Below, one piece after another: positions 8,378-17,489 of a stretch of DNA of 64,000 nucleotides. The translations under genes were made by a program, and so were the position numbers. The stretch comes from Pseudodesulfovibrio sp. (GTDB taxonomy: Bacteria; Desulfobacterota; Desulfovibrionia; Desulfovibrionales; Desulfovibrionaceae): positions 186,001 through 250,000 of the forward strand of contig JAEINO010000001.1 of the NCBI GenBank assembly GCA_016342345.1. Direction: 5' to 3'. Each line of letters begins with the position of its first letter. Position 1 is the stretch's first letter. A model generated the notes under the pieces. That model ran no database searches. It had not been told where the DNA came from and saw nothing but the letters and a program-made list of their open reading frames with translations.

Positions 8378-10459
8378 ATGTTGATAAACGAACATAAGAG
8401 TAAAATTTTATTTGAACAAGCCGGAATCCCTACCCCAGAAGGGATTGCTGTCTTTCCTGGAGAAGAAAACAGCATCAATCCAGATTTCCCTTTGCCCTGG
8501 TTTCTGAAAGCACAGGTCTTGACCGGAGGACGCGGAAAAGCGGGTGGCATCCTTCGCGTTGACAATAAAAATGATTTTGCAACGACAGCCCGAACAATCT
8601 TCAATCTCGACATAACAGGACACACGGTTCCGTTCATCCGAGTTGAACCAGCTGCCGACATCCTGCGTGAATTTTATCTATCACTGACAATTTCCCGCAA
8701 ACGTAAATGCATCCTGCTTTCCGTGGGACGTGAAGGCGGCGTCGAGATTGAAAACCTTAAAGCAGATAACTTGCTCATTCAAGAAATCAAGTTACCGTCC
8801 GGCCTTGCTCCCAACCAAATTCGTGCAGCCTTTTTTCACCTTGAATTAAAAAAAGAACTGTTCAAGCAATTCGCAACTCTTCTGACATCACTTTTCAATG
8901 CATTTCTCGACTTCGGCCTGCTCATGGCAGAAATCAATCCACTCATCGTCACCCACGCTGATGAATTCATCGCCCTGGATGGAAAAATCGAAATTGACGA
9001 CAACTTCGCCGACCTGAACCCGAACATGGAAGCATTCTACCAAAGAGAACATGCAAGGCACGAAGAGAATGAAGCACGGGATGCCGGTTTATCCTTCGTC
9101 AAGCTGCCCGGATGGGTAGGCCTGATGGTCAACGGCGCAGGACTTGCCATGGCGACCATGGACCTACTCAATTTTTCCGAACTCCCTGCCAGTAACTTTC
9201 TTGATCTTGGTGGTGCGGCTGATGACAAACGCATGAAAACAGCCCTGGAGCTTCTTTTCAATGACGATCAGGTTACCGCTATCTTCATCAATCTTTTTGG
9301 TGGAATTCTTTCCTGCGAAAAAGTTGCTCTTGCTCTGAAAAATGCGCTCGATGGAAAAACTCCGAAAAAACCCATTGTCGCTCGCATGTCCGGAAAAGAT
9401 GCTGAATCCGGCCTGAAGATTCTCAAAACCCTGAATGTGACCGACCTTCATATTGCTACAGATATGAAAGAAGCCATCAATATCCTGACGACCCTGAAAC
9501 CCACAAATCCTCCAGTCGTCGAATTTCCAGCTCAAAAAGTGATATCTGCGACAACTCGTCCAGCAAGCACCGAGTACACTAGTGACACTCTCTTAGGCAT
9601 CGACAAAAACACTCCTATCCTCGTTCAGGGAATTACAGGCCGTGAGGGGCAACTTCATACTCGACTCATGCAGGAATACGGAGCCAATGTGGTCGCAGGC
9701 GTGACCCCATTCAAGGGAGGACAAGAAATACTCGGGGTACCAGTCTACAACTCCATCACCGAGGCCAAACGCTTCCATGCCATCGGTGCCAGCATCATCT
9801 TTGTCCCGCCCCGCATGGCTGCCGATGCAGTGCTTGAGGCCGCTTTCAATGAAATACCCTGGGCCATTTGTATTACCGAAGGTATTGTCCAGCATGAAAT
9901 GCTCTCGGTTTTTGAACAGATCAAGTGCTCACCAACACGTGTCGTTGGACCGAACACCCCAGGCATAATCATTCCCGGTCAAACCAAAATCGGTATCATG
10001 CCGACCATTCCATTTTCACCTGGCCCGGTCGCCATTTTTTCAAGAAGTGGCACCCTGACGTATGAAGTTGCAGCGCGTCTCACCTCTGTCGGCATTGGAC
10101 AATCACTCTGTGTCGGCATTGGTGGAGACCCATTCATAGGAACCAATTTTGTGGACATGTTTGATATAATAAGAAATCATGATACAACTAAAGTTGTAAT
10201 AGTTCTTGGTGAAATCGGTGGACAAGCCGAAGAGAATCTGGCTGAATACGTCGTCAAAACCGGATTCGACAAACCGATTATCTCTTTTATTGCAGGCCGA
10301 ACTGCCCCTCCTGGAAAACGCCTTGGCCACGCCGGAGCCATTCTGGAAAAAGGCAGCGGTATCGAACAGAAGCTTAAAACAATGCGCAAGGCCGGATTCA
10401 CGGTCTGCCCCAGTCTCGAAGCGGTGTCCAAAATGACCGCAGAAGCTCTAAAATACTAG
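8378..10459 (+). CDS. Fused beta-alpha ADP-forming acyl-CoA synthetase (SucC-SucD-like)
   Basis: Single 693-aa chain joining a SucC-like half (ATP-grasp and CoA-ligase regions, about 1-380) to a SucD-like half (CoA-binding Rossmann domain and ligase, about 400-693). The phosphohistidine loop GHAGAI lies near residue 650, as in the succinyl-CoA synthetase alpha subunit. Members interconvert an acyl-CoA plus ADP and phosphate with the acid plus ATP. The substrate may be succinate, acetate or another acid and cannot be fixed from sequence. ATG at 8378 sits 6 bp after CAGGAG; a TTG two codons upstream is less likely. A glycosyltransferase follows after 9 bp. Confidence 0.87.
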   Translation: MLINEHKSKILFEQAGIPTPEGIAVFPGEENSINPDFPLPWFLKAQVLTGGRGKAGGILRVDNKNDFATTARTIFNLDITGHTVPFIRVEPAADILREFYLSLTISRKRKCILLSVGREGGVEIENLKADNLLIQEIKLPSGLAPNQIRAAFFHLELKKELFKQFATLLTSLFNAFLDFGLLMAEINPLIVTHADEFIALDGKIEIDDNFADLNPNMEAFYQREHARHEENEARDAGLSFVKLPGWVGLMVNGAGLAMATMDLLNFSELPASNFLDLGGAADDKRMKTALELLFNDDQVTAIFINLFGGILSCEKVALALKNALDGKTPKKPIVARMSGKDAESGLKILKTLNVTDLHIATDMKEAINILTTLKPTNPPVVEFPAQKVISATTRPASTEYTSDTLLGIDKNTPILVQGITGREGQLHTRLMQEYGANVVAGVTPFKGGQEILGVPVYNSITEAKRFHAIGASIIFVPPRMAADAVLEAAFNEIPWAICITEGIVQHEMLSVFEQIKCSPTRVVGPNTPGIIIPGQTKIGIMPTIPFSPGPVAIFSRSGTLTYEVAARLTSVGIGQSLCVGIGGDPFIGTNFVDMFDIIRNHDTTKVVIVLGEIGGQAEENLAEYVVKTGFDKPIISFIAGRTAPPGKRLGHAGAILEKGSGIEQKLKTMRKAGFTVCPSLEAVSKMTAEALKY

Positions 10460-10468
10460 GATTTCAAC

Positions 10469-11527
10469 TTGAAGGTACTGCTTCTCGATTTAGGAATGAT
10501 CATGCGCGGTGGACAACGGCAAGTATTCTATCTTGCCCGTTGTCTTGCCCAGACCTCTGGCTTCGAACCTTTGGTCGCAGTGCCTAGAAATGCTCCGCTT
10601 ATACCGCTTCTGGATGAAGCGGGCATTCCCTATGTCACACTTCCTTCATCCAGCGACTTCAATCCGTTCAATATATATCGGCTCCTCAGGACAATCGCAT
10701 CCCACCAGCCTGCCATTGTGCATACCAACGATGCAAAGGGGGCCTCGCTCGCTGCTTTGTCCAAAAAAATCCTTGGAAAATTCAAACTGATCCACAGCAG
10801 ACGTGTTTCCTATCGCCTCAAGCGAGGGTGGAGCAAAGAAAAGTATCTCTGTGGAGATGCCTTGGTAGCAGTCAGCATGGAGATTCAGGAAGTCCTGGAA
10901 TCATGCAGCATCCCTTCCGAAAAAACGAGCACTATCCACAGTGGTATAGATCCCGATATGTACACCACGGAAAAACGAAAACACCCAGTCCTGACCATTG
11001 GCGCGGTGGGCGCATTGAGCACACAGAAAGGCTTTGAGGTACTCATTGAGGCTCTTGCTCACCTGAAGCGCAATACATCCATGCCAGACTGGCAATGCAT
11101 GATCGCCGGCGAAGGCCCATTGCAACAGGAATTGAAAGTACAGGCTGAAAAACTCGATCTTGCCGAATCAATCCTGTTTCTTGGCTATCGCGACAGTCGA
11201 AATGTTTTACCCGAAATCGACATACTGATAGTTCCCTCCGTGGACGGTGAAGGCTCGAACGCCGTTATCAAAGAGGGATGGGCCACTGAAACTCCGGTGA
11301 TCACGTCCGACCTGCCGTCAAATCTAGAACTGGTTACCCATGAACAGGACGGTCTGGTTTTCAGAAATCGTGATGCGGCAGAGCTTTCCTCTGCAATTGC
11401 CAGAATAGCCAATGATTCCAAGTTAGCCGACAAACTAATTTTCAACGGTGCCGAGTCAGTTAAAAAATTCACCGACAAAACCATGGCCGACCAATACATG
11501 GACTTGTATCGCCGCTTGACAACCTAG
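10469..11527 (+). CDS. GT4-family glycosyltransferase
   Basis: Retaining glycosyltransferase with two Rossmann-like halves (GT-B). The N-terminal half opens with DLGMIMRGGQRQVFYLAR, a typical acceptor-side loop. The C-terminal half contains GAVGALSTQKGFE (about 170), AGEGPLQQEL and the donor-binding segment EGSNAVIKEGWATETPVI (about 260-277), the EX7E region. Length 352 aa is normal. The start is TTG behind AGGA at 7 bp. Donor sugar and acceptor are unknown; lipopolysaccharide or glycan assembly is likely. Closely follows the acyl-CoA synthetase but has no obvious functional link to it. Confidence 0.85.
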   Translation: MKVLLLDLGMIMRGGQRQVFYLARCLAQTSGFEPLVAVPRNAPLIPLLDEAGIPYVTLPSSSDFNPFNIYRLLRTIASHQPAIVHTNDAKGASLAALSKKILGKFKLIHSRRVSYRLKRGWSKEKYLCGDALVAVSMEIQEVLESCSIPSEKTSTIHSGIDPDMYTTEKRKHPVLTIGAVGALSTQKGFEVLIEALAHLKRNTSMPDWQCMIAGEGPLQQELKVQAEKLDLAESILFLGYRDSRNVLPEIDILIVPSVDGEGSNAVIKEGWATETPVITSDLPSNLELVTHEQDGLVFRNRDAAELSSAIARIANDSKLADKLIFNGAESVKKFTDKTMADQYMDLYRRLTT

Positions 11528-11627
11528 AACCTGACGCCACGCCCCTCACACTCAAATTCCCCGTTGACTCCCTTGGTTGACGTGATATTCTCAAGTATCT
11601 CTTGAACCCTCAGGAAGGAGCATTATC

Positions 11628-12014
11628 ATGATAGAACTCATGTCAGAATCCACTGGGCGCATGCTAGCCGTCAAGACAACCGGTACTCTTACCGACAAGG
11701 ATTACACGGATGTCTGGATTCCGGCTTTGCAAAAAATAATTGATGAATTTGAATTTGCCAATGTCCTTCTCTACATGGATGACAACTTCAAGGGATGGGA
11801 AATGAAAGCCATGTGGGAAGATGTCAAATTCGGCCACAAACATCGAAAGGATATCGCAAAGATAGCCATTGTAGGAGGCCCAGCGTGGCTAAAGTGGGGC
11901 ATAACGCTGGGAGAGATGATGATAGACAGTGAAATCAAAACCTACGAACCAGAAGAAATTCAAAAAGCTCTTGTCTGGGCCGCACAAACCGTTAAATGCG
12001 CCTGCGATGATTAA
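11628..12014 (+). CDS. SpoIIAA-like (STAS-fold) protein
   Basis: Small 128-aa protein resembling the SpoIIAA-like family: an N-terminal beta strand set (GRMLAVKTTGTLTDKDY), then YMDDNFKGWEMKAMWED, and a helix-strand repeat ending in a short cysteine pair (CAC). Members are cytosolic with no settled biochemical role; some bind lipids. A good AGGAAGGAG precedes ATG. The gene stands alone between the glycosyltransferase and the convergent membrane-protein gene. Confidence 0.7.
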   Translation: MIELMSESTGRMLAVKTTGTLTDKDYTDVWIPALQKIIDEFEFANVLLYMDDNFKGWEMKAMWEDVKFGHKHRKDIAKIAIVGGPAWLKWGITLGEMMIDSEIKTYEPEEIQKALVWAAQTVKCACDD

Positions 12015-12030
12015 ATAGAGATCATGAGGA

Positions 12031-12486
12031 TCACTTGAACTCCTCATCCAGAAGCAAGTGAGAAAAGTATCCCAGAACAAATGCGGCATAAAAAGGCAGA
12101 AAAACACCAAATGCATCCACTCCCTGCACAACGGCAGGGACGCCAAGAATTGGAAGCGGCACCAGCAGCATAGCCCACCAAGTATGCGTCCATCCTCTGT
12201 GGGAGCCTATGGCTGGAAGCATTGAAAACAGCCCCAGCCATGCGGCCCAGACAAAATATCCCTTGAGTATCAATCCCAAATCAACGGCAGCAAAAACAGC
12301 ATAATACAGATTCTGCCCTTTTGAATTGGTATCAACATCCGGGAAAAGAGCACCAAGTAGACAAAATCCAATCAACCCACTGATCAAAAGTGGATCAAGA
12401 ACCAACCAGCCAAACAACACCCCACCGACCAATCCCATGACTGCAAAAAAAAGTCCGCCAGCAAGATGTCCCTTGTATCCAGGCAT
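12031..12486 (-). CDS. DUF457/YdjM-type inner-membrane metal-dependent hydrolase
   Basis: Membrane protein of about 151 aa with four or so hydrophobic segments. The polar motifs KGHLAGG (residue 5), FPDVDTNSKG (about 50) and SHRGWTHTWW (about 98) are those of the LexA-regulated YdjM family, thought to bind a metal through the His and Asp residues. No activity is established. I place the start at ATG 12486 because family members begin MPGYKGH; a TTG at 12507 would add seven residues. The TetR gene ends 29 bp upstream in the same direction. Confidence 0.8.
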   Translation of the reverse strand: MPGYKGHLAGGLFFAVMGLVGGVLFGWLVLDPLLISGLIGFCLLGALFPDVDTNSKGQNLYYAVFAAVDLGLILKGYFVWAAWLGLFSMLPAIGSHRGWTHTWWAMLLVPLPILGVPAVVQGVDAFGVFLPFYAAFVLGYFSHLLLDEEFK

Positions 12487-12515
12487 GACCAGAAACTTTG
12501 CGACCAACGAAACCG

Positions 12516-13103
12516 CTAGATTTTTCTAGCTGGAGCTACACACACACTACGCATGATGAACTCGATGGCCTCATCAAAAAGACCAGGAATTTCATATGGA
12601 GCCAAAAATCTAGTTCGGACAGCACCAATGATATTCGCGTACACCATGTATGCAGTCTGAGAAACGGGCAAACTAATGATGGAGCCGTCTTTAATGCCTC
12701 GTTGCAAAAACTCTTCGATCATGTCGATGAGCTCCTTGAATTTGGCACCAATTCTTTTCCGATCCAAATCAGGATTATCATCGCTGAAGGGTGAACATCG
12801 AATGATCGTCGGAAATGTTTTCTTATTCTCAATGGTAAAATCAAGATAGGCTTTTACGAAGCCTCTCAAGGCCTCACACCCATTATCACAATCAATGGTT
12901 TTACTGTGCAATATGATAATCATGGAATCAATCAATTCACTGCCAGCGACCATAAACAGGTTTTCCTTGTTGTCAAAATAATGAAAGACCAGCCCAGATG
13001 CCACTCCGGCCTGCTCTGCAACCATCTTCATGGTCGTACCAGCATATCCGTAGCGAGCAAAAAGCTCCTGAGCAGCTATCAGAATCTTGTCCTTCTTCGA
13101 CAT
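12516..13103 (-). CDS. TetR-family transcriptional regulator
   Basis: A 195-aa one-component repressor. Residues 1-50 form the TetR DNA-binding domain (KDKILIAAQELFARYGYAG, then TMKMVAEQAGVASGLVFHYF). The rest is a helical ligand-binding and dimerisation domain. The open frame reaches 13184, but the domain begins at MSKKDK, which fits ATG 13103 with GGGAG upstream. It probably controls itself and perhaps the membrane-protein gene immediately downstream. Ligand unknown. Confidence 0.9.
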   Translation of the reverse strand: MSKKDKILIAAQELFARYGYAGTTMKMVAEQAGVASGLVFHYFDNKENLFMVAGSELIDSMIIILHSKTIDCDNGCEALRGFVKAYLDFTIENKKTFPTIIRCSPFSDDNPDLDRKRIGAKFKELIDMIEEFLQRGIKDGSIISLPVSQTAYMVYANIIGAVRTRFLAPYEIPGLFDEAIEFIMRSVCVAPARKI

Positions 13104-13254
13104 CAAGAAAACTCCCTTCAAATCATCACTCACAACAAATGGAAAATCCCTGCCAGTGCCAATTGGAATTACAAATAGCAGCAAGCTTCTTAGTACGACA
13201 ATCAGCTTTGTTCAAGGGGAAACTCAATTTGAATTCATGGACAAACTCATCAAT

Positions 13255-13282
13255 CAAAAAAAACGGGAGCCGAAGCCCCCGC
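13255..13282 (-). terminator. Terminator of the sufC-sufB operon
   Basis: Seven-base-pair GC stem closed by a TTCG tetraloop and followed, on the minus strand, by eight T. It lies just after the sufB stop. The 13104-13309 gap otherwise holds the upstream region of the TetR gene. Confidence 0.85.
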
Positions 13283-13309
13283 CTGAAAAAACAGTCCCTT
13301 AGTGAACAA

Positions 13310-14470
13310 TCACATTGCATCAGACGATTGCAATTCCTGAATCTGCTTGTCGATCGCCTTCTGCAATTGCGGTGGCAATCCCATGATATCAATATTCAGG
13401 AAACCACGAACAATTGTGGATGTCGCTTCTTCTTCGTCCAGACCGCGCGCCATGAGGTACTCGATCTCATCCTGTGCAATCTTGCCGACAGAAGCTTCAT
13501 GAGAGAGTTCAACGCCTTCTGCTGTGCCATCCAGTTCAGGAATAGCCCAGATGCGTCCCTCGCCAAGAATAAGTCCCTGACATTCAAGATGCCCCTTGCT
13601 TGGAACACAGTTCGCCCCGATGTGCCCCCTGTTGATAATGGTACCACCGGATGAAATGGTACGGGCGATGATTTCACACCGGGTATGAGGCGCATTCATG
13701 ATAACCCGGTTCCCCATATCCAGATAAGACCCTTTCGGAGCAACGACCACGGAATTGAAGCGTGCCACCGAATGTGGTCCGTTCATGGTAATCTCAGGAT
13801 ACATCTGAAGATCCTTGACAGGCTTGAGAAGAACATAATTGGAAAGGAACTTGCCGCCCTCTTCCACCACACCAGACGTGCGGGGACGAACCGTGACATT
13901 CTCATCCCAGTTGTGGACCATCGTGAATGTCAGAGACGCATTCTTCTTCACGAAGAATTCGGAAATACCCAAATGAGCACCACCCTTGGTTCCGTGAGCC
14001 ACGGAACAGCCGGTTATGATATGTGCTTCAGCGCCCTCTTCAATAATGACGAGGTTGTGAACATTTTGACCGACATTCTCCGATTTGAGCATCAGACAGG
14101 ACTGGATCGGGTCTTTAATCTTGGCACCCGTTTTTACCCGAATAAAATAACCGCCATGAAGATTGTCATGGGCAGCCTTGGTAAATTCGTCCTTGTCCTT
14201 ATCCACCAAAGTCCAGAAATACTCTTTAAGGCCTTCATATTTCTCAAGGGCGACCTTGATATCCATAATTTCAACGCCATCGTCCGAGGATTGGCAATGC
14301 ACGGCAGAATGATCCATCTGAAGGTATGAAGCCGAACGCATTGTCTGGTCAGCCACCACACCTGCCATGAGAAGCTGCTCCTTGTCCTCTTCAGGCAAGG
14401 AATTCAGGTCGGATATGGCCTCCTGCTGCAGGCCTTCAAACTTGAATTCGGAAAGATCGACTTTACTCAT
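13310..14470 (-). CDS. sufB: SufB/SufD-family Fe-S cluster scaffold (SmsB-like)
   Basis: Scaffold that, with the SufC ATPase, assembles Fe-S clusters. At 386 aa it is one SufB/SufD-like subunit with the parallel beta-helix core (about 90-330). Conserved pieces include HIITGCSVAHGTKGGAHLG, SSGGTIINRGHIGANC and the C-terminal ELSHEASVGKIAQDEIEYL region. Only one SufB/SufD gene and no sufS, sufE or sufA lie here, the layout of minimal SUF-like (SMS-type) systems. Follows sufC by 25 bp in one transcript ending in the terminator at 13255-13282. Confidence 0.9.
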   Translation of the reverse strand: MSKVDLSEFKFEGLQQEAISDLNSLPEEDKEQLLMAGVVADQTMRSASYLQMDHSAVHCQSSDDGVEIMDIKVALEKYEGLKEYFWTLVDKDKDEFTKAAHDNLHGGYFIRVKTGAKIKDPIQSCLMLKSENVGQNVHNLVIIEEGAEAHIITGCSVAHGTKGGAHLGISEFFVKKNASLTFTMVHNWDENVTVRPRTSGVVEEGGKFLSNYVLLKPVKDLQMYPEITMNGPHSVARFNSVVVAPKGSYLDMGNRVIMNAPHTRCEIIARTISSGGTIINRGHIGANCVPSKGHLECQGLILGEGRIWAIPELDGTAEGVELSHEASVGKIAQDEIEYLMARGLDEEEATSTIVRGFLNIDIMGLPPQLQKAIDKQIQELQSSDAM

Positions 14471-14495
14471 ATCTAAAAATCTCCATCAGGAGTTG

Positions 14496-15254
14496 TTAGT
14501 TCATGCAGCGTACACATTCCTGATAACCATGTTGACGAATGTGATCCAGAATATCCCGGGGACGGCCTTGACAACACAGATGCCCCTTGTAAAGCACCTG
14601 GCCTCGATCAGCATTGACATAATCAAGAATATAGCCGGTATGGGTGATTATCAGCCCCGCCGTCTTGGCACGAGCCTTGCGTTCCTTGTGGCTCAAATCC
14701 GGCACCACATTGATATTCCCATCCAGCATGTCGCGGGCAACCTTACCGACCAATTGCATGTTCTCCATGTCAACACCGGATTCAGGCTCGTCGAAAAGTA
14801 CCAGATCGGGCTGCTGGGCCATGAGTTGAAGCAATTCGGACCGCTTTATTTCACCACCAGAGAAACCAGCATTGATATCACGATCAAGAAAATCCGACAG
14901 ATTGACAGTTTGAGCCAGCAATTCAGGATTAACTTCACCATTGCGAGAACACATCTTGACCAGATGCCGAGTCCGCAGGCCGTGAATAGTCGGTGGCCGC
15001 TGAAACGACATACCGATCCCAAGCCGGGCACGCTCATAAATGGGTGCGTCGGTGATGTCTTTACCTTTAAATATAATTTTGCCTTTGGTTACCTTGTAAC
15101 CGGCAAAGCCCATCAAGGTCATGAGAAGCGATGTTTTCCCTGAACCGTTAGGCCCGAAAAGAATAAACGTTTCTCCTTCATTTATCTGAAGATTGACCCC
15201 TTTAAGGACCTCGGTATCGCCAATTTTGACATGCAAGTCTTCTATGGTCAGCAT
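14496..15254 (-). CDS. sufC: SufC-type ABC ATPase
   Basis: Cytosolic ABC-family ATPase that drives the SufB scaffold. The 252-aa protein has Walker A GPNGSGKTSL (about 34-43), Q-loop, the SufC-type signature FSGGEIKRSE (about 142-151), Walker B LVLFDEPESGVD, and the H-loop ITHTG. A four-cysteine set (RNGE-adjacent C, and CCQ, CVRC at the end) is visible. GTG at 15266 also opens the frame, but ATG 15254 has GAGGG at 6 bp and matches family starts. First gene of the sufC-sufB operon, divergent from the Smr gene. Confidence 0.93.
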   Translation of the reverse strand: MLTIEDLHVKIGDTEVLKGVNLQINEGETFILFGPNGSGKTSLLMTLMGFAGYKVTKGKIIFKGKDITDAPIYERARLGIGMSFQRPPTIHGLRTRHLVKMCSRNGEVNPELLAQTVNLSDFLDRDINAGFSGGEIKRSELLQLMAQQPDLVLFDEPESGVDMENMQLVGKVARDMLDGNINVVPDLSHKERKARAKTAGLIITHTGYILDYVNADRGQVLYKGHLCCQGRPRDILDHIRQHGYQECVRCMN

Positions 15255-15417
15255 GTTTTCCCTCACTTTAAATCTATGTGCGAACAGGCTATTTACTCAA
15301 GCCTGCCAAGGAAGTCCAGCAATTCATACCGCCTGTATCTGGAAAAGCTCATTCACCACACTTGCCCCCCATAGTCTTTTGGTTATACTTGAAATAGACC
15401 AAACCATTGGAGACACA

Positions 15418-16137
15418 ATGAGCAAGAAAAAACGCATCAATGACCTCAATGACCTTAAACAAGTCAAATTCAAAAAAGAAAATGAAGACATCTATACTCT
15501 TCCCTACGAAAAAAAAGAACGTCCAAAGGAAGAGATTGAAGAAAGAAATGAACAGGCAGAAGAACAAGTGTTCATGGCCGCCATGCAAGGCGTAAAGGAA
15601 ATCAATAATTCAAAGGGACGACAGGTTGCACCCAAAGCCCAAAGCCCCACCCAGCCCTCAAGTATCGAGCCGGAAGATGAGATAGGCAAAAGTCTGAAAC
15701 AATTCCTGCGAGGCGATATCGAATTTGAACTCGAATACACTGATGAGTTCATGTATGGCTATGTGCGAGGTTTGGATATCAAGACATTCCAACAACTCAA
15801 AGCCGGTTCCTTAAGTAGCACCGCCTCCCGTTTGGATCTCCATGGCATGACATCCGACCAAGCACAGGACAGTCTGCTGTTTTTCATCAAAGAAAGCTAC
15901 TTGCAAGACAAAAAATGTGCTTTGGTTGTCACAGGCCGCGGCACAAACTCTCCCGGCGGTCAAAGTATACTAAGACGCCAGACCGAAACATGGCTGACCA
16001 CAGAACCCTTAAAACGAGTCGTGCTGGCTTATTGCACAGCCCAACCGAAGGATGGAGGAGCCGGAGCTGTCTATGTCCTATTGAGGAAACAGAAAAAAAC
16101 ACAAGAAAATCTTGAATGGGACAAAATATTTAATTAA
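15418..16137 (+). CDS. Smr-domain protein
   Basis: A 239-aa protein with a charged, probably disordered N-terminal half (Lys/Glu-rich, about 1-80) and a C-terminal Smr domain. The Smr hallmarks are the SRLDLHGMTSDQA segment (LDLHG motif, about 139) and VTGRGTNSPGG (about 180). Smr domains are DNA or RNA endonucleases in MutS2 and stand-alone proteins. Here no MutS part is present. ATG 15418 begins MSKKKR and fits the family; a longer frame starts upstream at 15193 but overlaps sufC. Its transcript ends at the terminator at 16254-16298. Confidence 0.87.
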   Translation: MSKKKRINDLNDLKQVKFKKENEDIYTLPYEKKERPKEEIEERNEQAEEQVFMAAMQGVKEINNSKGRQVAPKAQSPTQPSSIEPEDEIGKSLKQFLRGDIEFELEYTDEFMYGYVRGLDIKTFQQLKAGSLSSTASRLDLHGMTSDQAQDSLLFFIKESYLQDKKCALVVTGRGTNSPGGQSILRRQTETWLTTEPLKRVVLAYCTAQPKDGGAGAVYVLLRKQKKTQENLEWDKIFN

Positions 16138-16253
16138 AAAAACAGCATGTTGTCCTAGCAAGTCTAAAAGACCTTCATCCCAAAAGGTTTAGATTTGTAA
16201 TGCTGACAGAACCAACCGCCGAGGCTGTTGAGAAAAAATCAAGTGCAAGACAC

Positions 16254-16298
16254 AAAAAAACCAAGCGTAATTTCAATACGCTTGGTTTTTTATTTTTT
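16254..16298. terminator. Bidirectional terminator between the Smr gene and cheW
   Basis: A perfect long inverted repeat (AACCAAGCGTA / TACGCTTGGTT, loop ATTTCAA) with A-run on the left and T-run on the right, so it can stop both the Smr transcript and the convergent cheW transcript. Confidence 0.9.
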
Positions 16299-16362
16299 TG
16301 CAGCAAAGCCACAATCAGACTTTTTTCAAAACCTGATCCTCTACCCTTCCGAGTGGAGGGAA

Positions 16363-16911
16363 TTACGCTGTAGCTGAAGCTGTAGCGGAAGCATCTTCCG
16401 CAGGCGGCTGCTCTGCACCACCGGCAACACCAGCAAGTTCCTTGGCAACGGCCAATTCTTCAGCAGAGAATATCTTATTAATATCAATAATTATAATAAA
16501 CTGACCATTCTGACGCCCCATGCCCTTAATATACTCGGCATTGATGGCTGCGCCCATCTTGGGAGCAGGCTCGATGGTATCAGGTGTCATTTCAAAAACT
16601 TCACGTACCGAGTCAACCAAAGCACCCATGACCGTGAATTCACCGTCAAATTCAATTTCGACGATAATAATGCACGTATCCACTGTATCCTCGCCTTGAG
16701 ACATGCCCAATTTGAGACGCATATCAACAACCGGAACAGCATGACCACGCAGGTTGATAACTCCGCGCATAAATTTGGGGGTCCTGGGAATCTTGGTAAT
16801 GGACGTCAATTCCAGCACTTCTCTGACTGTCCCGATATCCAGAGCAAATATCTCTTTGCCCAAAGTAAAGGTCAGAAACTGATTGATATCTTTCAAAGCT
16901 TCATCAGTCAT
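16363..16911 (-). CDS. cheW: CheW chemotaxis coupling protein
   Basis: Scaffold linking chemoreceptors to the CheA kinase at the inner membrane. The 182-aa protein carries a CheW beta-barrel fold: FTLGKEIFALDIGTVREVL (about 15-33), then MRGVINLRGHAVPVVDMR (about 47-64), and IVEIEFDGEFTVMGALVDSV. The C-terminus has a 25-residue Ala/Glu-rich extension. The frame opens earlier, at 16974, but ATG 16911 follows AGGAG by 7 bp. No cheA or receptor gene is near, so it is a solitary gene. Confidence 0.92.
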   Translation of the reverse strand: MTDEALKDINQFLTFTLGKEIFALDIGTVREVLELTSITKIPRTPKFMRGVINLRGHAVPVVDMRLKLGMSQGEDTVDTCIIIVEIEFDGEFTVMGALVDSVREVFEMTPDTIEPAPKMGAAINAEYIKGMGRQNGQFIIIIDINKIFSAEELAVAKELAGVAGGAEQPPAEDASATASATA

Positions 16912-17158
16912 GGCAACTCTCCTGATTAATTGAAAATCTTGTTGATTCCCATCTGACATTTCAGCCACTGTCAATTTAAATCAGATAAAAACTCAACATG
17001 AACTTTTCGATTGTTCTGTAGTGTTTATACATAAAAACCCCAAAAAACCATTATAATAATTACCCTTGAAAATGATTCTCCTCATTAAGTAACAATAAAA
17101 AAAAGCAACCTTATTTTACAAAAAAAACACCATGTTGGCATTTTTTTAAAAAAAATGA

Positions 17159-17186
17159 TTGACAATTATCCCTAGTCACAGATACT
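17159..17186 (+). promoter_or_regulatory. Sigma-70-type promoter of the tRNA genes
   Basis: TTGACA at 17159-17164 and GATACT at 17181-17186, spacing 16, just upstream of tRNA-Pro. The preceding gap to cheW (16912-17158) is AT-rich with no gene visible. Confidence 0.65.
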
Positions 17187-17199
17187 TACTCCTTCGCGT

Positions 17200-17276
17200 C
17201 GGGATGTGGCGCAGCCTGGTAGCGCACTTGACTGGGGGTCAAGGGGCCGGAGGTTCAAATCCTCTCATCCCGACCA
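17200..17276 (+). tRNA. tRNA-Pro (anticodon GGG)
   Basis: A cloverleaf with acceptor stem CGGGATG/CATCCCG, anticodon loop CTGGGGG, a GGTTCAAATCC T-arm and encoded CCA. 77 nt. It is followed 68 bp later by tRNA-Thr. Confidence 0.95.
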
Positions 17277-17343
17277 AAAATGAAACACCCCAGTGGATCG
17301 ACAATATGTTGGCACACTGTTTCATAAAATTACCAGCTTCTTA

Positions 17344-17419
17344 GCTGTCGTAGCTCAATTGGTAGAGCGCGTCCTTGGTAAGGACGAGGTAGGCAGTTCA
17401 ATCCTGCTCGACAGCTCCA
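17344..17419 (+). tRNA. tRNA-Thr (anticodon GGT), prophage attachment target
   Basis: Cloverleaf with acceptor GCTGTCG/CGACAGC, anticodon loop TTGGTAA and an encoded TCCA end. Positions 17373-17419 are shared exactly with 51680-51726. So the 3' half of this gene was supplied by the integrated phage and the gene remains intact. Confidence 0.93.
17373..17419 (+). repeat. attL core (47 bp)
   Basis: Perfect match to 51680-51726; covers the anticodon loop, T-arm, acceptor 3' strand and CCA of tRNA-Thr. Identity ends at position 17420 (G versus C). Confidence 0.95.
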
Positions 17420-17423
17420 GACA

Positions 17424-17462
17424 AAATAGACACTTACGACATAAATCGTAAGTGTCTTTTCT
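17424..17462. terminator. Phage-borne bidirectional terminator next to attL
   Basis: Twelve-base-pair stem AGACACTTACGA/TCGTAAGTGTCT with a CATAAA loop, A-rich left side and TTTTCTTT right side. It can end the tRNA-Thr transcript and the phage late operon coming from the other direction. Confidence 0.85.
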
Positions 17463-17489
17463 TTGGTGGACACATTTTGGTGGACACAA

